From contig NZ_JAIFXZ010000002.1 in NCBI RefSeq assembly GCF_021033825.1, forward strand, positions 124,001 to 188,000: DNA of 64,000 bases, given 5' to 3'. This DNA comes from Dietzia aurantiaca (GTDB lineage: Bacteria > Actinomycetota > Actinomycetes > Mycobacteriales > Mycobacteriaceae). The position numbers were made by a program, and so were the translations under genes. A model generated the notes under the pieces. That model searched no databases. It had not been told where the DNA came from and was given only the letters and a program-made list of their open reading frames with translations. Below, in pieces: positions 1 to 10,774 of this stretch. Position 1 is the first letter of the stretch. Every line of letters begins with the position of its first letter.

Positions 1-545
1 AGGAGGCCATCAACCAGGTGCTGGTGGACCGGGCACGCGAGGGCAAGTTCGTCGTGCGACTCAAGGGCGGCGACTCGTTTCTCTACGGCCGCGGTTATGA
101 GGAGGCCCAGGCGTGCGCGGAGGCGGGGATCCCGTGCTCGGTGGTGCCCGGGGTCTCCAGCGCGCTGTCCGTGCCGGCGCTGGCGGGGATCCCGGTGACC
201 AACCGGGGGATGACGCACGAGGCGACGATCGTCTCCGGGCACCTCCCACCCGGGCACGCCGACTCGCTCGTGGACTGGCAGGCGCTCGCGCGCATGCGCG
301 GAACGCTGGTGATACTGATGGGCGTCAAGAACACGCCGGCGATCGCCGAGGCGCTCGTGGCCGGCGGCAGGGACGCGAACACCCCGGCTGCCGTGGTCAT
401 GGACGGCAGCCTCGAAGGTCAGGCGACACACCGGTGTACTCTCGGAACGCTCACGGCGGTGCTGGCGGAGAAGGACGTCCGCCCTCCGGCCATCGTGGTG
501 GTGGGCGAGGTGGCCGGGCTCCCGCAGGTGCTGTCCGAATCCTGA
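1..545 (+). CDS. cobA: Uroporphyrinogen-III C-methyltransferase, 3' part
   Basis: The reading frame is open from the first base and stops at 543-545, so the 5' end lies outside the window. The visible 180 or so residues are the C-terminal part of the SAM-dependent uroporphyrinogen-III methyltransferase (SUMT) family, which makes precorrin-2 for siroheme and cobalamin. Signatures seen are RLKGGDSFLYGRG, VPGVSSALSVPALAGIPVTNRG and LVILMGVKN. M. tuberculosis carries a CysG-type fusion at the equivalent place; whether this copy also has the N-terminal dehydrogenase/chelatase part cannot be seen. The gene is convergent with yaaA. The 155-base gap between them shows no convincing terminator. Confidence 0.9.
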   Translation, partial: EAINQVLVDRAREGKFVVRLKGGDSFLYGRGYEEAQACAEAGIPCSVVPGVSSALSVPALAGIPVTNRGMTHEATIVSGHLPPGHADSLVDWQALARMRGTLVILMGVKNTPAIAEALVAGGRDANTPAAVVMDGSLEGQATHRCTLGTLTAVLAEKDVRPPAIVVVGEVAGLPQVLSES

Positions 546-700
546 GGGGCGGACCGCAGCCGCCCGACTCGGGTGTCACGGGGCTGTGAGCGCCCGGAAA
601 AAGGTCGGTTTCCTGTCCTCCGACGATGTCACCACGGTAGGGCGACCGTCGGGGGTCCGGCCTTACCGAGCGGCGCCGGTGTCGTCGTCGTCCTTCTTCC

Positions 701-1450
701 TCAGGGTTCCGTGACCAGGGTCAGGACAGTGTCCGAGGTCCGTTCGATCGCGTGCCCGGCACGGCGGGCGACCCGCAGTAGCGAACCGAGATCCGACAGT
801 TCGGCGCGAGAGGTCGCGAGCGTCCGCGCCAACAGCCCCTTGTGGTGCTTGGAGAAATGCGAGATGACCTTGCGGGTGCCGTCCGGGTACTCGGTGACCA
901 CATCCACGGTCACCGCGCCGGGCACCGGGCCCAGCTGGTGGTAGCCACCGGATCGTAGGTCGAGTACGAGCTCCTCCGCCCACTCCGCGACCGCGTCGGT
1001 GAGGGCGGTACGCCACGTCGCCCGGAGCGTCCCCAACCCGGGCAGCTGTGTGCCCGCCGACAGCCGGTAATGGGGGATGGGGTCCGCGGCGGCCACCAGT
1101 CCGAACAGCGCCGAACCGATCCACAGGCGCGCCTCGGCGCGCGCCCGGGTGGCCTTGGTGAACGAGGCCTGGTCGAGGGCGTCGTACAGCACCCCGGTAT
1201 ATCGGCTCAGCGCCGGAGCGGTGGGAGATGTCCACAGCTCGGCGTCCAGCGTCACCTCGCCGGACAGGGCGTCACTCAATCCGAGCAGGCGCTGGGCCTC
1301 GCCGGGATCGTCCGTGCACACCGCGACCAGCGCATCGGCGACCGTGCGGCGGGTCGCGGTCAGGGACGGCAGGGACAGTCCGGCCAGGTCCAGGGGGACC
1401 CCGGAGCCGCCGACGGACTTGGTCTCGGAGGGTGAGAGGAGGATGCGCAC
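701..1450 (-). CDS. yaaA: YaaA/DUF328 family peroxide-stress protein
   Basis: A 249-residue protein opening with the family hallmark [12 protein letters not shown], so I place the start at the GTG at 1450 although the frame stays open upstream. Further family features are the [18 protein letters not shown] segment and the C-terminal [17 protein letters not shown]. coli YaaA lowers free iron and protects DNA during peroxide stress; a DNA-binding fold has been described for the family. It is divergent from proS, with 58 bases between the start codons. Function here is by family only. Confidence 0.85.
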   Translation of the reverse strand: MRILLSPSETKSVGGSGVPLDLAGLSLPSLTATRRTVADALVAVCTDDPGEAQRLLGLSDALSGEVTLDAELWTSPTAPALSRYTGVLYDALDQASFTKATRARAEARLWIGSALFGLVAAADPIPHYRLSAGTQLPGLGTLRATWRTALTDAVAEWAEELVLDLRSGGYHQLGPVPGAVTVDVVTEYPDGTRKVISHFSKHHKGLLARTLATSRAELSDLGSLLRVARRAGHAIERTSDTVLTLVTEP

Positions 1451-1494
1451 CCGCCAGAGGCTACCGTCGGGACGGGCGCGCGCCGCGGGGCGGC

Positions 1495-1500
1495 TACGCT
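1495..1500 (+). promoter_or_regulatory. Candidate -10 element for leaderless proS
   Basis: TACGCT lies 8 bases before the GTG start and there is no Shine-Dalgarno sequence, the arrangement expected when transcription starts at or next to the start codon. The -35 region is not recognisable. Confidence 0.4.
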
Positions 1501-1508
1501 TGACCACC

Positions 1509-3260
1509 GTGATCACGCGTCTGTCCCACCTTTTCCTGCGCACGCTCCGCGACGACCCGTCCGACGCCGAGGTGCTGAGCCACAAACTGCTGGTGCGCGC
1601 CGGCTATGTCCGCCGCGTCGCGCCCGGCGTGTACTCGTGGCTCCCGCTCGGCCTGCGCACGCTCCGCCGCATCGAACAGGTGGTGCGCGAGGAGATGAAC
1701 GTCTTCGGCGCGCAGGAGATCAGCCTGCCCGCGCTGCTGCCGCGTGAGCCGTACGAGACCACCGGCCGGTGGACCGAGTACGGCCCGGCGTTGTTCCGGC
1801 TCAAGGACCGCAAGGGCAACGACATGATGCTCGGCCCCACCCACGAGGAGCTCTTCACGCTCACCGTCCAGGGCGAGTACTCCTCGTACAAGGACCTGCC
1901 CGTCACGCTGTACCAGATCCAGACCAAGTACCGCGACGAGGAGCGGCCGCGGGCGGGCATCCTCCGTGGGCGAGAGTTCGTCATGAAGGACTCGTACTCC
2001 TTCGACGTCGACGATGCCGGTCTCGAGCGGTCCTACCAGTCGCACCGCGATGCCTACCAGCGCATCTTCGACCGACTCGGCATCGACTACGTGATCTGCA
2101 CGGCGACCTCCGGGGCCATGGGCGGCTCCGCGTCCGAGGAGTTCCTCGCCGTATCCGCCGCGGGTGAGGACACCTTCGTCCGGTCGACCGACGGCGAGTA
2201 CGCGGCCAATGTCGAGGCCGTCGAGACCCCGGCGCCCGCGGCGCTTCCGTTCGACGGTCTCCCCGAGGCCGTCGTGCACTCCACGCCGGACACTCCCACG
2301 ATCGAGACCCTCGTCGCGTGGGCCAACGATGCCGACCTCGGACGGGACATCTCCGCGGCGGACACGCTCAAGAACGTCATGCTCAAGGTCCGTGAGCCGG
2401 GCAAGGACTGGGAGTTGCTCGGTGTGGGCGTCCCGGGCGACCGCGAGGTCGACATGAAACGCATCGAGGCCGCGCTCGAGCCGGCCGAGGTCGCGGTGCT
2501 CGAGGAGGCGGATTTCACCGCCAACCCGTTCCTGGTCAAGGGCTACATCGGTCCCCGGGGCCTGCTGGCGAACGAGGTCCGCTACCTCGTGGACCCGCGG
2601 GTCGCCGAGGGCACGTCGTGGATCACCGGGGCGGATGCGGCGGGAAAGCACTACGTCGGACTGGTCTGCGGCCGCGACTTCACGCCCGAGGGCACGATCG
2701 AGGCGGCCGACGTCCGCGAGGGAGATCCCGCCCCCGGTGGCCACGGAACCCTGACGCTCGCCCGTGGCATCGAGATCGGCCACATCTTCCAACTCGGCCG
2801 CAAGTACACCGATGCCTTCGGGTTCGACGTACTCGGGGAGAACGGCAAGCCCGCCCGCGTGACGATGGGCTCCTACGGAATCGGTGTCTCGCGTCTCGTC
2901 GCGGTGCTGGCGGAGCAGTTCGCCGATGATAAGGGGCTGGTGTGGCCCACCGAGGCCGCTCCCGCGGACGTGCACGTGGTGATCGCGAACAAGGACGAGG
3001 CCGCCATCAGCGGCGCGGGCACCCTCGTGGAGGCGTTCGACACGGCCGGGCTGGAGATCCTCTTCGACGACCGTAAGGCGTCGCCCGGGGTGAAGTTCAA
3101 GGACGCGGAACTGATCGGCGTGCCGTGGGTCGTCGTGGTGGGGCGCGGGTGGTCCGAGGGCACGGTGGAGCTGCGTGAGCGGGCCACCGGTGAGGTCATC
3201 CAGATCGCCGTCGACGGGGCCGCCGAGGAGATCATCCGCCTCGTCCGCGCCGAGCGCTGA
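1509..3260 (+). CDS. proS: Prolyl-tRNA synthetase
   Basis: 583 residues. A class II aminoacyl-tRNA synthetase that charges tRNA-Pro. The start is the GTG giving [22 protein letters not shown], the conserved actinobacterial N terminus; the frame is open further upstream but that part is not conserved. The core runs through [18 protein letters not shown], the class II motif region TELGPTHEE-like ([11 protein letters not shown]), [20 protein letters not shown] and the C-terminal anticodon-binding domain (ADVHVVIAN...DDR). Length and the inserted segment around residues 230-390 fit the bacterial type with a YbaK-like editing domain that removes mischarged Ala. Its stop abuts the stop of the convergent DUF4439 gene with no spacer. 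Confidence 0.97.
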   Translation: MITRLSHLFLRTLRDDPSDAEVLSHKLLVRAGYVRRVAPGVYSWLPLGLRTLRRIEQVVREEMNVFGAQEISLPALLPREPYETTGRWTEYGPALFRLKDRKGNDMMLGPTHEELFTLTVQGEYSSYKDLPVTLYQIQTKYRDEERPRAGILRGREFVMKDSYSFDVDDAGLERSYQSHRDAYQRIFDRLGIDYVICTATSGAMGGSASEEFLAVSAAGEDTFVRSTDGEYAANVEAVETPAPAALPFDGLPEAVVHSTPDTPTIETLVAWANDADLGRDISAADTLKNVMLKVREPGKDWELLGVGVPGDREVDMKRIEAALEPAEVAVLEEADFTANPFLVKGYIGPRGLLANEVRYLVDPRVAEGTSWITGADAAGKHYVGLVCGRDFTPEGTIEAADVREGDPAPGGHGTLTLARGIEIGHIFQLGRKYTDAFGFDVLGENGKPARVTMGSYGIGVSRLVAVLAEQFADDKGLVWPTEAAPADVHVVIANKDEAAISGAGTLVEAFDTAGLEILFDDRKASPGVKFKDAELIGVPWVVVVGRGWSEGTVELRERATGEVIQIAVDGAAEEIIRLVRAER

Positions 3261-3665
3261 TCAGGTAGCCGGCGGGAACCCGGGTAGCGCCTCGAACGGC
3301 GCGCCCGGGATCAACGTCCGCCACCGGGCGAGCTGGACCGCCGCGGCGGTGAGTGCGTCCAGGCAGAACAGTCGGCGATCGGGTTCCGCGGAGGTGCCCA
3401 ACTGGGCCCGCCACGCCTCGCAGCAGTCCGACTCGATCCGGATCGCGAGGAGCACCGGGGCGGTGGGTGTGTCCGGCCCGGCGAGGTATCCGACCGGCGC
3501 GGGCGGGGAATCGGGCCACAGTTCCTCAGCGGCATCGCGGCGCGCACGGTGCGCGGCCAGTTCACGCCGGACAGCAGCCTGGATCGAGCCATCCGCTGTC
3601 GCCAGCAGGAGTCCGTAGCCGTAGACGGCCGCGTCCTCTGCCGCCAGACCTACCGGAGTCGTCAC
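3261..3665 (-). CDS. DUF4439 ferritin-like domain protein
   Basis: 134 residues, almost all helical, with the DUF4439 pattern AAEDAAVYGYGLL...VRRELAAHRARRDAAEELW, which resembles a ferritin-like bundle with Glu/His ligands. The GTG at 3665 is chosen because it overlaps the stop of the upstream lipoprotein gene by 4 bases, so the pair is probably translationally coupled. It corresponds in position to Rv2844. Biochemical role unknown; metal binding is only suggested by the fold. Confidence 0.75.
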   Translation of the reverse strand: MTTPVGLAAEDAAVYGYGLLLATADGSIQAAVRRELAAHRARRDAAEELWPDSPPAPVGYLAGPDTPTAPVLLAIRIESDCCEAWRAQLGTSAEPDRRLFCLDALTAAAVQLARWRTLIPGAPFEALPGFPPAT

Positions 3666-4135
3666 GAGAGTTCCACCTCCACTGCCGCGGTGCACGCCGC
3701 CGAGACCGACCCGGTCAGTTCGGCCCTGGCCCCGTCGGCGGCCACCGCCACGTCCGCGGCCTGCTCGGCATCGCCGCGGAGCCGGGATCTGACCTCGGCG
3801 ACAGGCGGGCAGGACGCGGCGGCCCCGGGTGGGGGCGTGGTGGTCGCCGTACCCGACGCCGCGGGGTCGTCGACGAGTTCCCCCAGGCGCTCGGCGTGGA
3901 TTCGACGGACCTCGGCGAGACGCCGGAGGGCGTCCGCGTACTCGCCGTGGGACGCGTCCGCCGCGGCGAACTCGCGTGCGTCGCGCTCGGCGGCGCGGAT
4001 GAGTTCGAGGATCGGGTCGGGACTGTCGTCACCGGTCGGGACCGCGCACCCGGTGGCCACCGCCAGACCCACGACGCCGGAGGACACGGCCAGGAATCGG
4101 CGCCGCGAGAGCGCGACGGAGGAGGAGCTGAGCAC
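3662..4135 (-). CDS. Putative Tat-exported lipoprotein paired with DUF4439 gene
   Basis: 157 residues from the GTG at 4135. The N terminus has a twin-arginine motif (SRRRFLAVSSG) followed by a hydrophobic stretch and Cys in AVATGC, a plausible lipobox. The mature part is helical and rich in Ala, Glu and His (RDAREFAAADASHGEY...RRIHAERLGEL), so it may be a second ferritin-like bundle working with the downstream DUF4439 protein. Position matches Rv2843. It is divergent from rimP. Function unknown. Confidence 0.7.
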   Translation of the reverse strand: MLSSSSVALSRRRFLAVSSGVVGLAVATGCAVPTGDDSPDPILELIRAAERDAREFAAADASHGEYADALRRLAEVRRIHAERLGELVDDPAASGTATTTPPPGAAASCPPVAEVRSRLRGDAEQAADVAVAADGARAELTGSVSAACTAAVEVELS

Positions 4136-4239
4136 CCCGACATCCTGCCAGGGGCGGGGGATCAGGCGCGGAGGCGGTACAGTGATTCGGCCCGTCCGTG
4201 ATCCGGACCGGCCCTCGAAAGCCGCACACCAGGAGCACA

Positions 4240-4785
4240 GTGATCGTCCCCGAGCCCGACAGGGCCCACATTCGTAAGGCGGTCTCGGACCGCGGACTCG
4301 ACCTCGAGGAACTCCGAGAGGACGAACGCGCTGCCACCTGGCGTGTGACCGTCGTCGTGGACGGCGACGGGGGCGTATCGCTGGACACCCTCGCCGCATT
4401 GTCGACCGAGCTGGATCCGCTCGCGGAGCAGTGGGGTGGAGCCGATCGGCCGGTGACCCTTGAGTTGACGAGCCGGGGCGTCGACGCGCCCCTCGTCGAG
4501 CGCCGCCATTGGCGTCGCGCCCACGGTCGCCAGGTCGACATCGAGTACACCGACGGCGCGACGGGGCCGGCCCGCGGCCGGGTCGGCGAGATGGACGAGA
4601 CCGCCGGCACGGTACGCATCGTGTCGAAGTCTGGTCGAGGGATCAACGTCGGCTCGGTAGCGTTGGACGACGTGGCCAGCGCCGTGATCAGGGTCGAGTT
4701 CCGGCCCGCCCCCCAGGACGAGATCGACCTGCTGCAGGAGCCGGGCCAGACCGGGAGCGGCGTGCGAGAAGGAGAAGATCGGTGA
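4240..4785 (+). CDS. rimP: Ribosome maturation factor RimP
   Basis: 181 residues from the GTG at 4240, which has AGGAG at 4231-4235 as ribosome binding site. RimP helps late 30S assembly. Family features: the N-terminal alpha/beta domain with [35 protein letters not shown], the [12 protein letters not shown] segment, then an SH3-like C-terminal domain. It overlaps nusA by 4 bases (GTGA), the standard rimP-nusA start of the bacterial nusA-infB operon. A TACAGT at 4178-4183 could be its -10 box. Confidence 0.93.
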   Translation: MIVPEPDRAHIRKAVSDRGLDLEELREDERAATWRVTVVVDGDGGVSLDTLAALSTELDPLAEQWGGADRPVTLELTSRGVDAPLVERRHWRRAHGRQVDIEYTDGATGPARGRVGEMDETAGTVRIVSKSGRGINVGSVALDDVASAVIRVEFRPAPQDEIDLLQEPGQTGSGVREGEDR

Positions 4786-5768
4786 ATATCGACATGGCGG
4801 CACTGAACATGCTGTCGCAGGAACGTGAGATCCCCCTGGACGATCTCGTCTCGACGCTGGAGAACGCTCTTCTCACCGCCTACAAGCGGACCGATGACGC
4901 CCACCGTGTCGCGCGGATCGTGCTGGATCGCAAGGCCGGAACCGTGGCCGTGATGGCCGCTGAGGTCGACGACGAGGGCAACCGCATCGGTGAATTCGAC
5001 GCGACCCCGTCGGATTTCGGCCGTGTGGCCGCGGCGACGGCCCGCCAGATCATCCTGCAGCGCCTGCGCGAAGCCGAGACGGAGAAGATCTACGGCGACC
5101 TCGTGACCCGCGAGGGCGAGGTCGTCAGCGGCGTCATCCAGTCTGATTCCCGGGCCAACGCCAAGGGGATCATCGTCGTGCACATCGGCCCGGAGAACGG
5201 GGGGACCGAAGGGACCATCGCGCCGGCGGAGCAGGTTCCGGGGGAGACCTACGAGCACGGCGACCGGATCAAGTGCCACGTGGTGGGAGTGCACAAGGGC
5301 CCCCACGGGGCGTCGGTGTCGCTGTCGCGCACCCACCCGGATCTGGTCCGTGGGCTCTTCGCCCTCGAGGTGCCGGAGATCGGTGATTCCTCCGTGCGGA
5401 TCGCCGCGGTGGCCCGAGAGGCGGGCCACCGCACCAAGATCGCGGTGGAGACGACCGTGTCCGGACTCAACGCGAAGGGTGCGTGCATCGGGCCCAACGG
5501 CGCCCGGGTGCGGGCGGTCATGGCGGAGTTGGGCGGCGAGAAGATCGACATCGTCGACTACGACGACGACCCCACCGTGTTCGTCGGTAACGCACTCTCC
5601 CCGGCCAAGGTGATCTCCGTGACGGTCGCGGACGAGGCCACTCGTGCCGCGCGGGTGGTCGTTCCCGACTATCAGCTCTCGCTCGCGATCGGCAAGGAGG
5701 GGCAGAACGCCCGGCTCGCTCATCGTCTCACCCAGTGGCGCATCGATATCCACAGCGACGCCGAGTGA
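4782..5768 (+). CDS. nusA: Transcription termination/antitermination protein NusA
   Basis: 328 residues from GTG at 4782, giving [23 protein letters not shown]. Domain order: N-terminal RNA-polymerase-binding domain (about 1-115), S1 domain (about 125-195, [16 protein letters not shown] at its end), then two KH domains with [26 protein letters not shown] and [16 protein letters not shown]. It lacks the C-terminal acidic repeats of E. coli NusA, as usual in actinobacteria. NusA modulates pausing, termination and rRNA antitermination. It is translationally coupled to rimP. Confidence 0.97.
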   Translation: MNIDMAALNMLSQEREIPLDDLVSTLENALLTAYKRTDDAHRVARIVLDRKAGTVAVMAAEVDDEGNRIGEFDATPSDFGRVAAATARQIILQRLREAETEKIYGDLVTREGEVVSGVIQSDSRANAKGIIVVHIGPENGGTEGTIAPAEQVPGETYEHGDRIKCHVVGVHKGPHGASVSLSRTHPDLVRGLFALEVPEIGDSSVRIAAVAREAGHRTKIAVETTVSGLNAKGACIGPNGARVRAVMAELGGEKIDIVDYDDDPTVFVGNALSPAKVISVTVADEATRAARVVVPDYQLSLAIGKEGQNARLAHRLTQWRIDIHSDAE

Positions 5769-5911
5769 GGGCACGCCGCGGGCCCGCTCCCACGCGGTCG
5801 GGCGCGCCGTTAGTGTCGACACCCCGTTATCTGTAGACTGATCAGTTGTCACAGTGACTTCACGTCCACCTGCCCCGTACGGGCGAGGCGGCGAGAAACC
5901 GAGGCGGCCGG

Positions 5912-6310
5912 ATGCGGGTACGTAAGGACCAGCACGAAGGCCCTGTCGAGGCAGCGGGTCCCACAAGGACCTGCGTCGGCTGCCGTGGCCGGGATTCGGA
6001 CTCCCGGCTCCTGCGGATCGTCCACGATCCGCGATCGGCTGCACTCTCGCCCGATCCGCGCCGCAGGGCGTCGGGACGAGGAGCCTGGGTGCATCGCGAC
6101 GAGCGGTGCATCAGGACAGCACTCGACCGCAAGGCCTTCATCAGGTCGCTGCGAGTCGCCGGGAACGTGTCCCAGGATGCGGTCTCGGGGGTGCTCGAGG
6201 CGGTGCGTCTCGAGCACGACACCACCCGCCGGCCGAGCGGCCCGGTAGGGGGAGCACAAGAAAAGGAACGGACCAGACACGATGAGCACACCGTGAAGCT
6301 CCAGCGATGA
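5912..6310 (+). CDS. rnpM: YlxR/RnpM family RNA-binding protein
   Basis: 132 residues with the DUF448/YlxR core RTCVGCRGRD...GRGAWVHRDERCI. This small nusA-infB operon protein has been reported in Firmicutes to bind and modulate RNase P (RnpM). The first 17 or so residues and a charged C-terminal tail (EKERTRHDEHTVKLQR) are not conserved. The region before it (5769-5911) has TAGACT at 5834-5839 and a GTCAC-A-GTGAC palindrome at 5848-5858, so a secondary promoter is possible. Confidence 0.85.
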   Translation: MRVRKDQHEGPVEAAGPTRTCVGCRGRDSDSRLLRIVHDPRSAALSPDPRRRASGRGAWVHRDERCIRTALDRKAFIRSLRVAGNVSQDAVSGVLEAVRLEHDTTRRPSGPVGGAQEKERTRHDEHTVKLQR

Positions 6311-6379
6311 ACGTCCATCGAATGTAGACCGAGGTCGCGCGGCCAGCCCTGCCGTGAAGACCTCGCAGTGAGGAGAGCA

Positions 6380-9223
6380 GTGGCAGGCAAGCCCCGGGTA
6401 CACGAACTGGCAAAAGAGTTCGGTATCACCAGTAAAGAACTTCTGACGAAACTCCGCGATCAGGGAGAGTTCGTCAAGTCGGCGTCATCGACGCTCGAGG
6501 CACCGGTCGTCCGGCGTCTTCGTGAGTCGCTCGCGCCGGCGGGTGGCAACGACGCCGCCCCGTCCGCCAAGTCCGGCACGACCTCCGCGCCCAAGCCCGG
6601 CGCGGCGGGTAAGCCCGGCCCCCGTCCGGGCGCCGATCCGCGCACCGCCGCGCCCTCGCCGGCGTCGGCCGCCAAGCCCGCTGCACCCGCCGCGGGCCCG
6701 AAGCCCGGTGCCGCACGGCCCACTCCGGCCCAGGCCGGGAAGCCGGCTGATGCGGCGTCGAAGCCAGGCACCTCCGCGCCGAAGCCCGGCGCTGCTCGGC
6801 CCACCCCGGCCGCGCCCGAGGCCCCGGCGGCATCGGCACGCCCGGCTCCCGGACCGCGTCCGGCCGGGCCGAAGCCGGGTCCCAAGACCCCGCGCGTCGG
6901 CAACAACCCGTTTTCGAGCGGAACCACCCCGGCGCCGCGTCCCCAGGGCGGACCCCGCCCCGGACCCGGCCAGTCCGGCCCCCGCCCCGGTCCGGGGCAG
7001 GCCGGCCCCCGCCCGGGTGGCTCCCGTCCCGCACCGGGCCAGGGTGGTCCTCGTCCGCCGCAGCGTCCGGGTGCCCCGGGCCAGGGTGGTCCCCGCCCGT
7101 CTCCCGGCAACATGCCGCCGCGTCCCAACCCGGGTCAGATGCCCGGCCAGGTCGCGCGTCCCGCCGGTGGCCGTGGTCGCCCGGGCGGCCCGGGCGGTCG
7201 TCCCGGCGGCGGCGGTTTCCGCCCCGGCGGTGGAGGCGGCGCTCCTGCTGCAGGTGGCGGCGGTTTCCGCGGTCGTCCGGGTGGCGGCGGCCGTGGCCGC
7301 GGCGGTGCCGCGGGCGCGTTCGGCCGCCCCGGCGGCGCCCCCCGGCGTGGTCGCAAGTCGAAGCGGCAGAAGCGTCAGGAATACGATTCGATGCGGGCAC
7401 CGGAGGTCGGCGGCGTCCGGCTCCCGGACGGTCGCGGGCAGGTCCTGCGGCTGGCCCAGGGTGCGTCGCTGAGCGACTTCGCCGACAAGATCGACGTCAA
7501 CCCGTCCCAGTTGGTCCAGGCCCTGTTCAACCTCGGCGAGATGGTCACGGCCACGCAGTCGGTCACCCCGGAGACCCTTCAGCTCCTCGGTGAGGAGATG
7601 GGCTTCAAGGTCCAGGTCGTCAGCCCTGAGGACGAGGACCGGGAGCTCCTCGAGTCGTTCGACCTGTCCTTCGGTGAGGACGAGGGCGGCGAGGACGATC
7701 TCGAGCGTCGTCCCCCGGTCGTCACCGTCATGGGCCACGTCGACCACGGTAAGACCCGGCTGCTCGACAGCATCCGGTCCGCGAAGGTCGGCGAGGCCGA
7801 GGCCGGTGGCATCACCCAGCACATCGGTGCCTACCAGGTCACGTCCGAGGTGGACGGCGTCGACCGCACGCTCACCTTCATCGATACCCCGGGTCACGAG
7901 GCGTTCACCGCCATGCGTGCCCGCGGTGCCAAGTCGACGGACATCGCGGTCATCGTGGTCGCGGCGGACGACGGCGTGATGCCGCAGACGGTCGAGGCGA
8001 TCAACCACGCGCAGGCGGCTGAGGTGCCGATCGTGGTGGCGGTCAACAAGATCGACAAGGAAAGCGCCCAGCCCGACAAGATCCGCGGTCAGATGACCGA
8101 GTACGGACTCGTGCCGGAGGAGTACGGCGGCGACACCATGTTCGTCGACATCTCCGCCAAGCAGGGCCTGAACATCGACTCGTTGCTCGAGGCGATCGTC
8201 CTGACCGCGGATGCGTCTCTGGACCTGCGGGCGAACCCGGACATGGACGCGCAGGGTGTCGCCATCGAGGCGCACCTGGACCGCGGTCGCGGCCCTGTCG
8301 CCACGGTGCTGATCCAGCGCGGTACCCTCCGCGTCGGCGACTCGATCGTCGCCGGTGACGCCTACGGCCGCGTCCGTCGGATGGTCGACGAGCACGGCGA
8401 CGACGTCACCGAGGCGACCCCGTCGCGTCCGGTGCAGGTCATCGGTCTCACCAGTGTCTGTGGCGCCGGCGACACCCTGATGGTTGTCGAGGAGGACCGC
8501 ACCGCACGGCAGATCGCCGACCGTCGTAACGCGCGCAAGCGCAATGCGCTGGCCGCACGCAGCCGTCGCCGGATCAGCCTCGAGGATCTGGATTCGCATC
8601 TCAAGGAGACGAGCCAGCTCAACCTCATCATCAAGGGCGACAACTCCGGTACCGTCGAGGCCCTCGAAGAGGCCCTCATGGCTATCGAGATCGACGACGA
8701 GGTGCAGCTGCGGGTGATCGACCGCGGTGTCGGTGCCGTCACCGAGACCAACGTCAACCTGGCGGCCGCGTCCGACGCGGTGATCATCGGGTTCAACGTC
8801 CGCGCGGAGGGCAAGGCCACCGAGATGGCCAACCGCGAGGGCGTCGACATCCGGTACTACTCGATCATCTACCAGGCGATCGACGAGATCGAGGCTGCGC
8901 TCAAGGGCATGCTCAAGCCGATCTACGAAGAGAAGCAGCTCGGACAGGCGGAGATCCGCGAGATGTTCCGCTCCTCGAAGGTGGGCAACATCGCCGGTTG
9001 TATGGTGCTCGACGGCATCATGCGGCGTAACGCGAAGGCCCGGCTCATCCGCGACGGCAACGTCGTCCAGGAAGAGATGACCATCACGTCGCTCCGGCGC
9101 GAGAAGGATGACGCCACCGAGGTCCGCGAGGGCTTCGAGTGCGGTCTGACGGTGTCGTACTCCGACATCAAGATCGGCGACATCATCGAGACGTACGAGC
9201 TCGTGGAGAAGCCGCGCGACTGA
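6380..9223 (+). CDS. infB: Translation initiation factor IF-2
   Basis: 947 residues. The start is the GTG at 6380 with AGGAG at 6371-6375; a GTG 12 bases earlier has worse spacing. Begins with the IF2 N-terminal motif [22 protein letters not shown], then about 270 residues of Ala/Pro/Lys-rich and Gly/Arg/Pro-rich low complexity, then a second IF2_N region ([14 protein letters not shown]...). The GTPase domain has GHVDHGKT near residues 452-459, DTPGH and NKID, followed by domains II-IV. IF-2 places fMet-tRNA on the 30S subunit and promotes subunit joining. Confidence 0.97.
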   Translation: MAGKPRVHELAKEFGITSKELLTKLRDQGEFVKSASSTLEAPVVRRLRESLAPAGGNDAAPSAKSGTTSAPKPGAAGKPGPRPGADPRTAAPSPASAAKPAAPAAGPKPGAARPTPAQAGKPADAASKPGTSAPKPGAARPTPAAPEAPAASARPAPGPRPAGPKPGPKTPRVGNNPFSSGTTPAPRPQGGPRPGPGQSGPRPGPGQAGPRPGGSRPAPGQGGPRPPQRPGAPGQGGPRPSPGNMPPRPNPGQMPGQVARPAGGRGRPGGPGGRPGGGGFRPGGGGGAPAAGGGGFRGRPGGGGRGRGGAAGAFGRPGGAPRRGRKSKRQKRQEYDSMRAPEVGGVRLPDGRGQVLRLAQGASLSDFADKIDVNPSQLVQALFNLGEMVTATQSVTPETLQLLGEEMGFKVQVVSPEDEDRELLESFDLSFGEDEGGEDDLERRPPVVTVMGHVDHGKTRLLDSIRSAKVGEAEAGGITQHIGAYQVTSEVDGVDRTLTFIDTPGHEAFTAMRARGAKSTDIAVIVVAADDGVMPQTVEAINHAQAAEVPIVVAVNKIDKESAQPDKIRGQMTEYGLVPEEYGGDTMFVDISAKQGLNIDSLLEAIVLTADASLDLRANPDMDAQGVAIEAHLDRGRGPVATVLIQRGTLRVGDSIVAGDAYGRVRRMVDEHGDDVTEATPSRPVQVIGLTSVCGAGDTLMVVEEDRTARQIADRRNARKRNALAARSRRRISLEDLDSHLKETSQLNLIIKGDNSGTVEALEEALMAIEIDDEVQLRVIDRGVGAVTETNVNLAAASDAVIIGFNVRAEGKATEMANREGVDIRYYSIIYQAIDEIEAALKGMLKPIYEEKQLGQAEIREMFRSSKVGNIAGCMVLDGIMRRNAKARLIRDGNVVQEEMTITSLRREKDDATEVREGFECGLTVSYSDIKIGDIIETYELVEKPRD

Positions 9224-9238
9224 CGTCGCCGGTCACGA

Positions 9239-9280
9239 CCGTGGGGGCAGGTTCCGTGGAGAACGGGCCTGCCCCCACGG
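9239..9280 (+). terminator. Hairpin between infB and rbfA
   Basis: A perfect 13-base inverted repeat (9239-9251 against 9268-9280) with a 16-base loop. There is no U-run after it, so it may be a weak or Rho-assisted terminator, an attenuator, or an mRNA processing/stability element inside the operon. Confidence 0.5.
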
Positions 9281-9338
9281 CATGCTGTTGGAGAATGGTC
9301 GCGCCTGGTGCGACCAGACCATGTTCAGGAGGAGCGCC

Positions 9339-9797
9339 ATGACCGGAAAAGGACGCGCCGGACGGCTCGGCAAGCGGATCGGGGAGATCGTCGCCACGGC
9401 GATTGACAACGAGATCAAGGACCCGCGTCTGGAGTTCGTGACCATCACCGATTCCCGCATCACCCCCGACCTCCGGGTGGCGACGCTGTACTACACCGTC
9501 CGCGGCGAGACGCTCGACGAGGAGCCGGACCTCGCGGCCGCGGAAGACGCCCTTGCCACGGCGCGGGGGCGGCTGAGGACGATGGTCGGCAAGCAGACCG
9601 GTGTGAAGTTCACCCCGGAGCTGACTTTCGTGCTGGACTCCGTGCCCGATGCGGCTCGCCACATGGAGGAGCTGCTCGCCAGGGCCCGCGCAAGCGACGA
9701 GGAGGTCCGGAGGGCGGCGGAGGGCGCCCGCCCGGCGGGGGAGGAGGACCCGTACCGGCGGCCCGAGGAGGCGCAGGCGGAGGACGACGACCGGTGA
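9339..9797 (+). CDS. rbfA: 30S ribosome-binding factor RbfA
   Basis: 152 residues from ATG at 9339, preceded by AGGAGG. Core motifs are [45 protein letters not shown]-like, and [22 protein letters not shown]. RbfA is a KH-fold protein needed for 16S rRNA 5' end processing and cold adaptation. The C-terminal 35 residues are an acidic, Arg/Glu-rich tail. It overlaps the next gene by 4 bases. Confidence 0.95.
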   Translation: MTGKGRAGRLGKRIGEIVATAIDNEIKDPRLEFVTITDSRITPDLRVATLYYTVRGETLDEEPDLAAAEDALATARGRLRTMVGKQTGVKFTPELTFVLDSVPDAARHMEELLARARASDEEVRRAAEGARPAGEEDPYRRPEEAQAEDDDR

Positions 9798-10774
9798 CGA
9801 TCCCGGTCGACGCCCGGGCGGCGGCGGAGGTGCTGATGCGGCACCGGCAGGTGACCGTGCTCTGTCACCTCCGTCCCGACGCGGACGCGCTCGGCAGTTC
9901 CGCCGGCCTGGCGCGCGCACTCCGTGCCGCCGGGGTGGCGGTGTACCACTCGTTCGACCCCGGCCGGGTTCCGGAGGCTCTCGCGGTGATCCCCGGGACC
10001 GAGTTCGTGATCCCGTTGGACGAGGTCCCCGCGCATGACGGGCTGGTGGTGACGCTCGACTGCGCGAGCGCTGACCGTGTCGGGCGCTGGGGTCATCTCG
10101 CCGAGGCCGCCTCGGAGGTCCTCGTCGTGGACCACCATCGGTCGAACCCCGGCTTCGGCAGCCACATCCTGCTGGATCCCGACGCAGCCTCGACGGCCAC
10201 ACTCGTCCTCGACGTGCTGCGGGCCGGCGGGTACCCACTCGACCCGGAAGCCGCGACGAGCCTGTACGCCGGGTTGGTCACCGACACCGGCTCCTTCCGC
10301 TGGGGTGGGCCCGGTGCCCACGCGACCGCAAGTGAGCTTCTCGCGGCCGGGGCGGAGTCGTCGAAACTGAGCTTCGCGCTCCTCGACGCGCATTCTTTCT
10401 CGTGGCTGCCGGTTCTGGGTGCACTGCTCGAGACGGTCACTCTCGACGTGTCCGCCGTGGGCGGACGAGGAGCGGTCTGGCTCGCCGTGCCTCATCGGAT
10501 CATCGCGACCTCTGACGAGGATGACGTCGAATCACTGGTCTCCCATCTGCGTGGGGTCAAGGAGGCGTGTGTGGCGGTGCTGCTCAAGGAGTACCGACCG
10601 CAGGAGTGGGCGGTGTCGCTTCGTTCCCGCGACGGCCGCCCGGGCCGGGGCCTTGTCGACGTCTCGGAGGTGGCCGCGGCTCTCGGCGGCGGCGGCCATC
10701 CGGCCGCGGCCGGATGCACGATGAGTGGTGACCTCGAGAGCATCTCGAAGAGGCTCCGTGAGCTCCTCGGCTGA
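9794..10774 (+). CDS. nrnA: DHH/DHHA1 phosphoesterase (NrnA-type oligoribonuclease / pAp phosphatase)
   Basis: 326 residues. DHH motifs are present: [12 protein letters not shown] (residues 26-36), TLDCAS (88-93) and VVDHH (111-115), then the DHHA1 domain ending [11 protein letters not shown]. The family degrades 2-5 nt RNAs and dephosphorylates pAp; the M. tuberculosis counterpart Rv2837c also cleaves cyclic dinucleotides to nucleotides. GTG start overlaps rbfA by 4 bases, so the two are coupled. Confidence 0.92.
   Translation: MTIPVDARAAAEVLMRHRQVTVLCHLRPDADALGSSAGLARALRAAGVAVYHSFDPGRVPEALAVIPGTEFVIPLDEVPAHDGLVVTLDCASADRVGRWGHLAEAASEVLVVDHHRSNPGFGSHILLDPDAASTATLVLDVLRAGGYPLDPEAATSLYAGLVTDTGSFRWGGPGAHATASELLAAGAESSKLSFALLDAHSFSWLPVLGALLETVTLDVSAVGGRGAVWLAVPHRIIATSDEDDVESLVSHLRGVKEACVAVLLKEYRPQEWAVSLRSRDGRPGRGLVDVSEVAAALGGGGHPAAAGCTMSGDLESISKRLRELLG

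Noticed and set aside
6485-8599. 704-residue open frame antisense to infB
   Set aside because: High-GC shadow frame; composition follows the codon positions of infB, no recognisable domain, no ribosome site.
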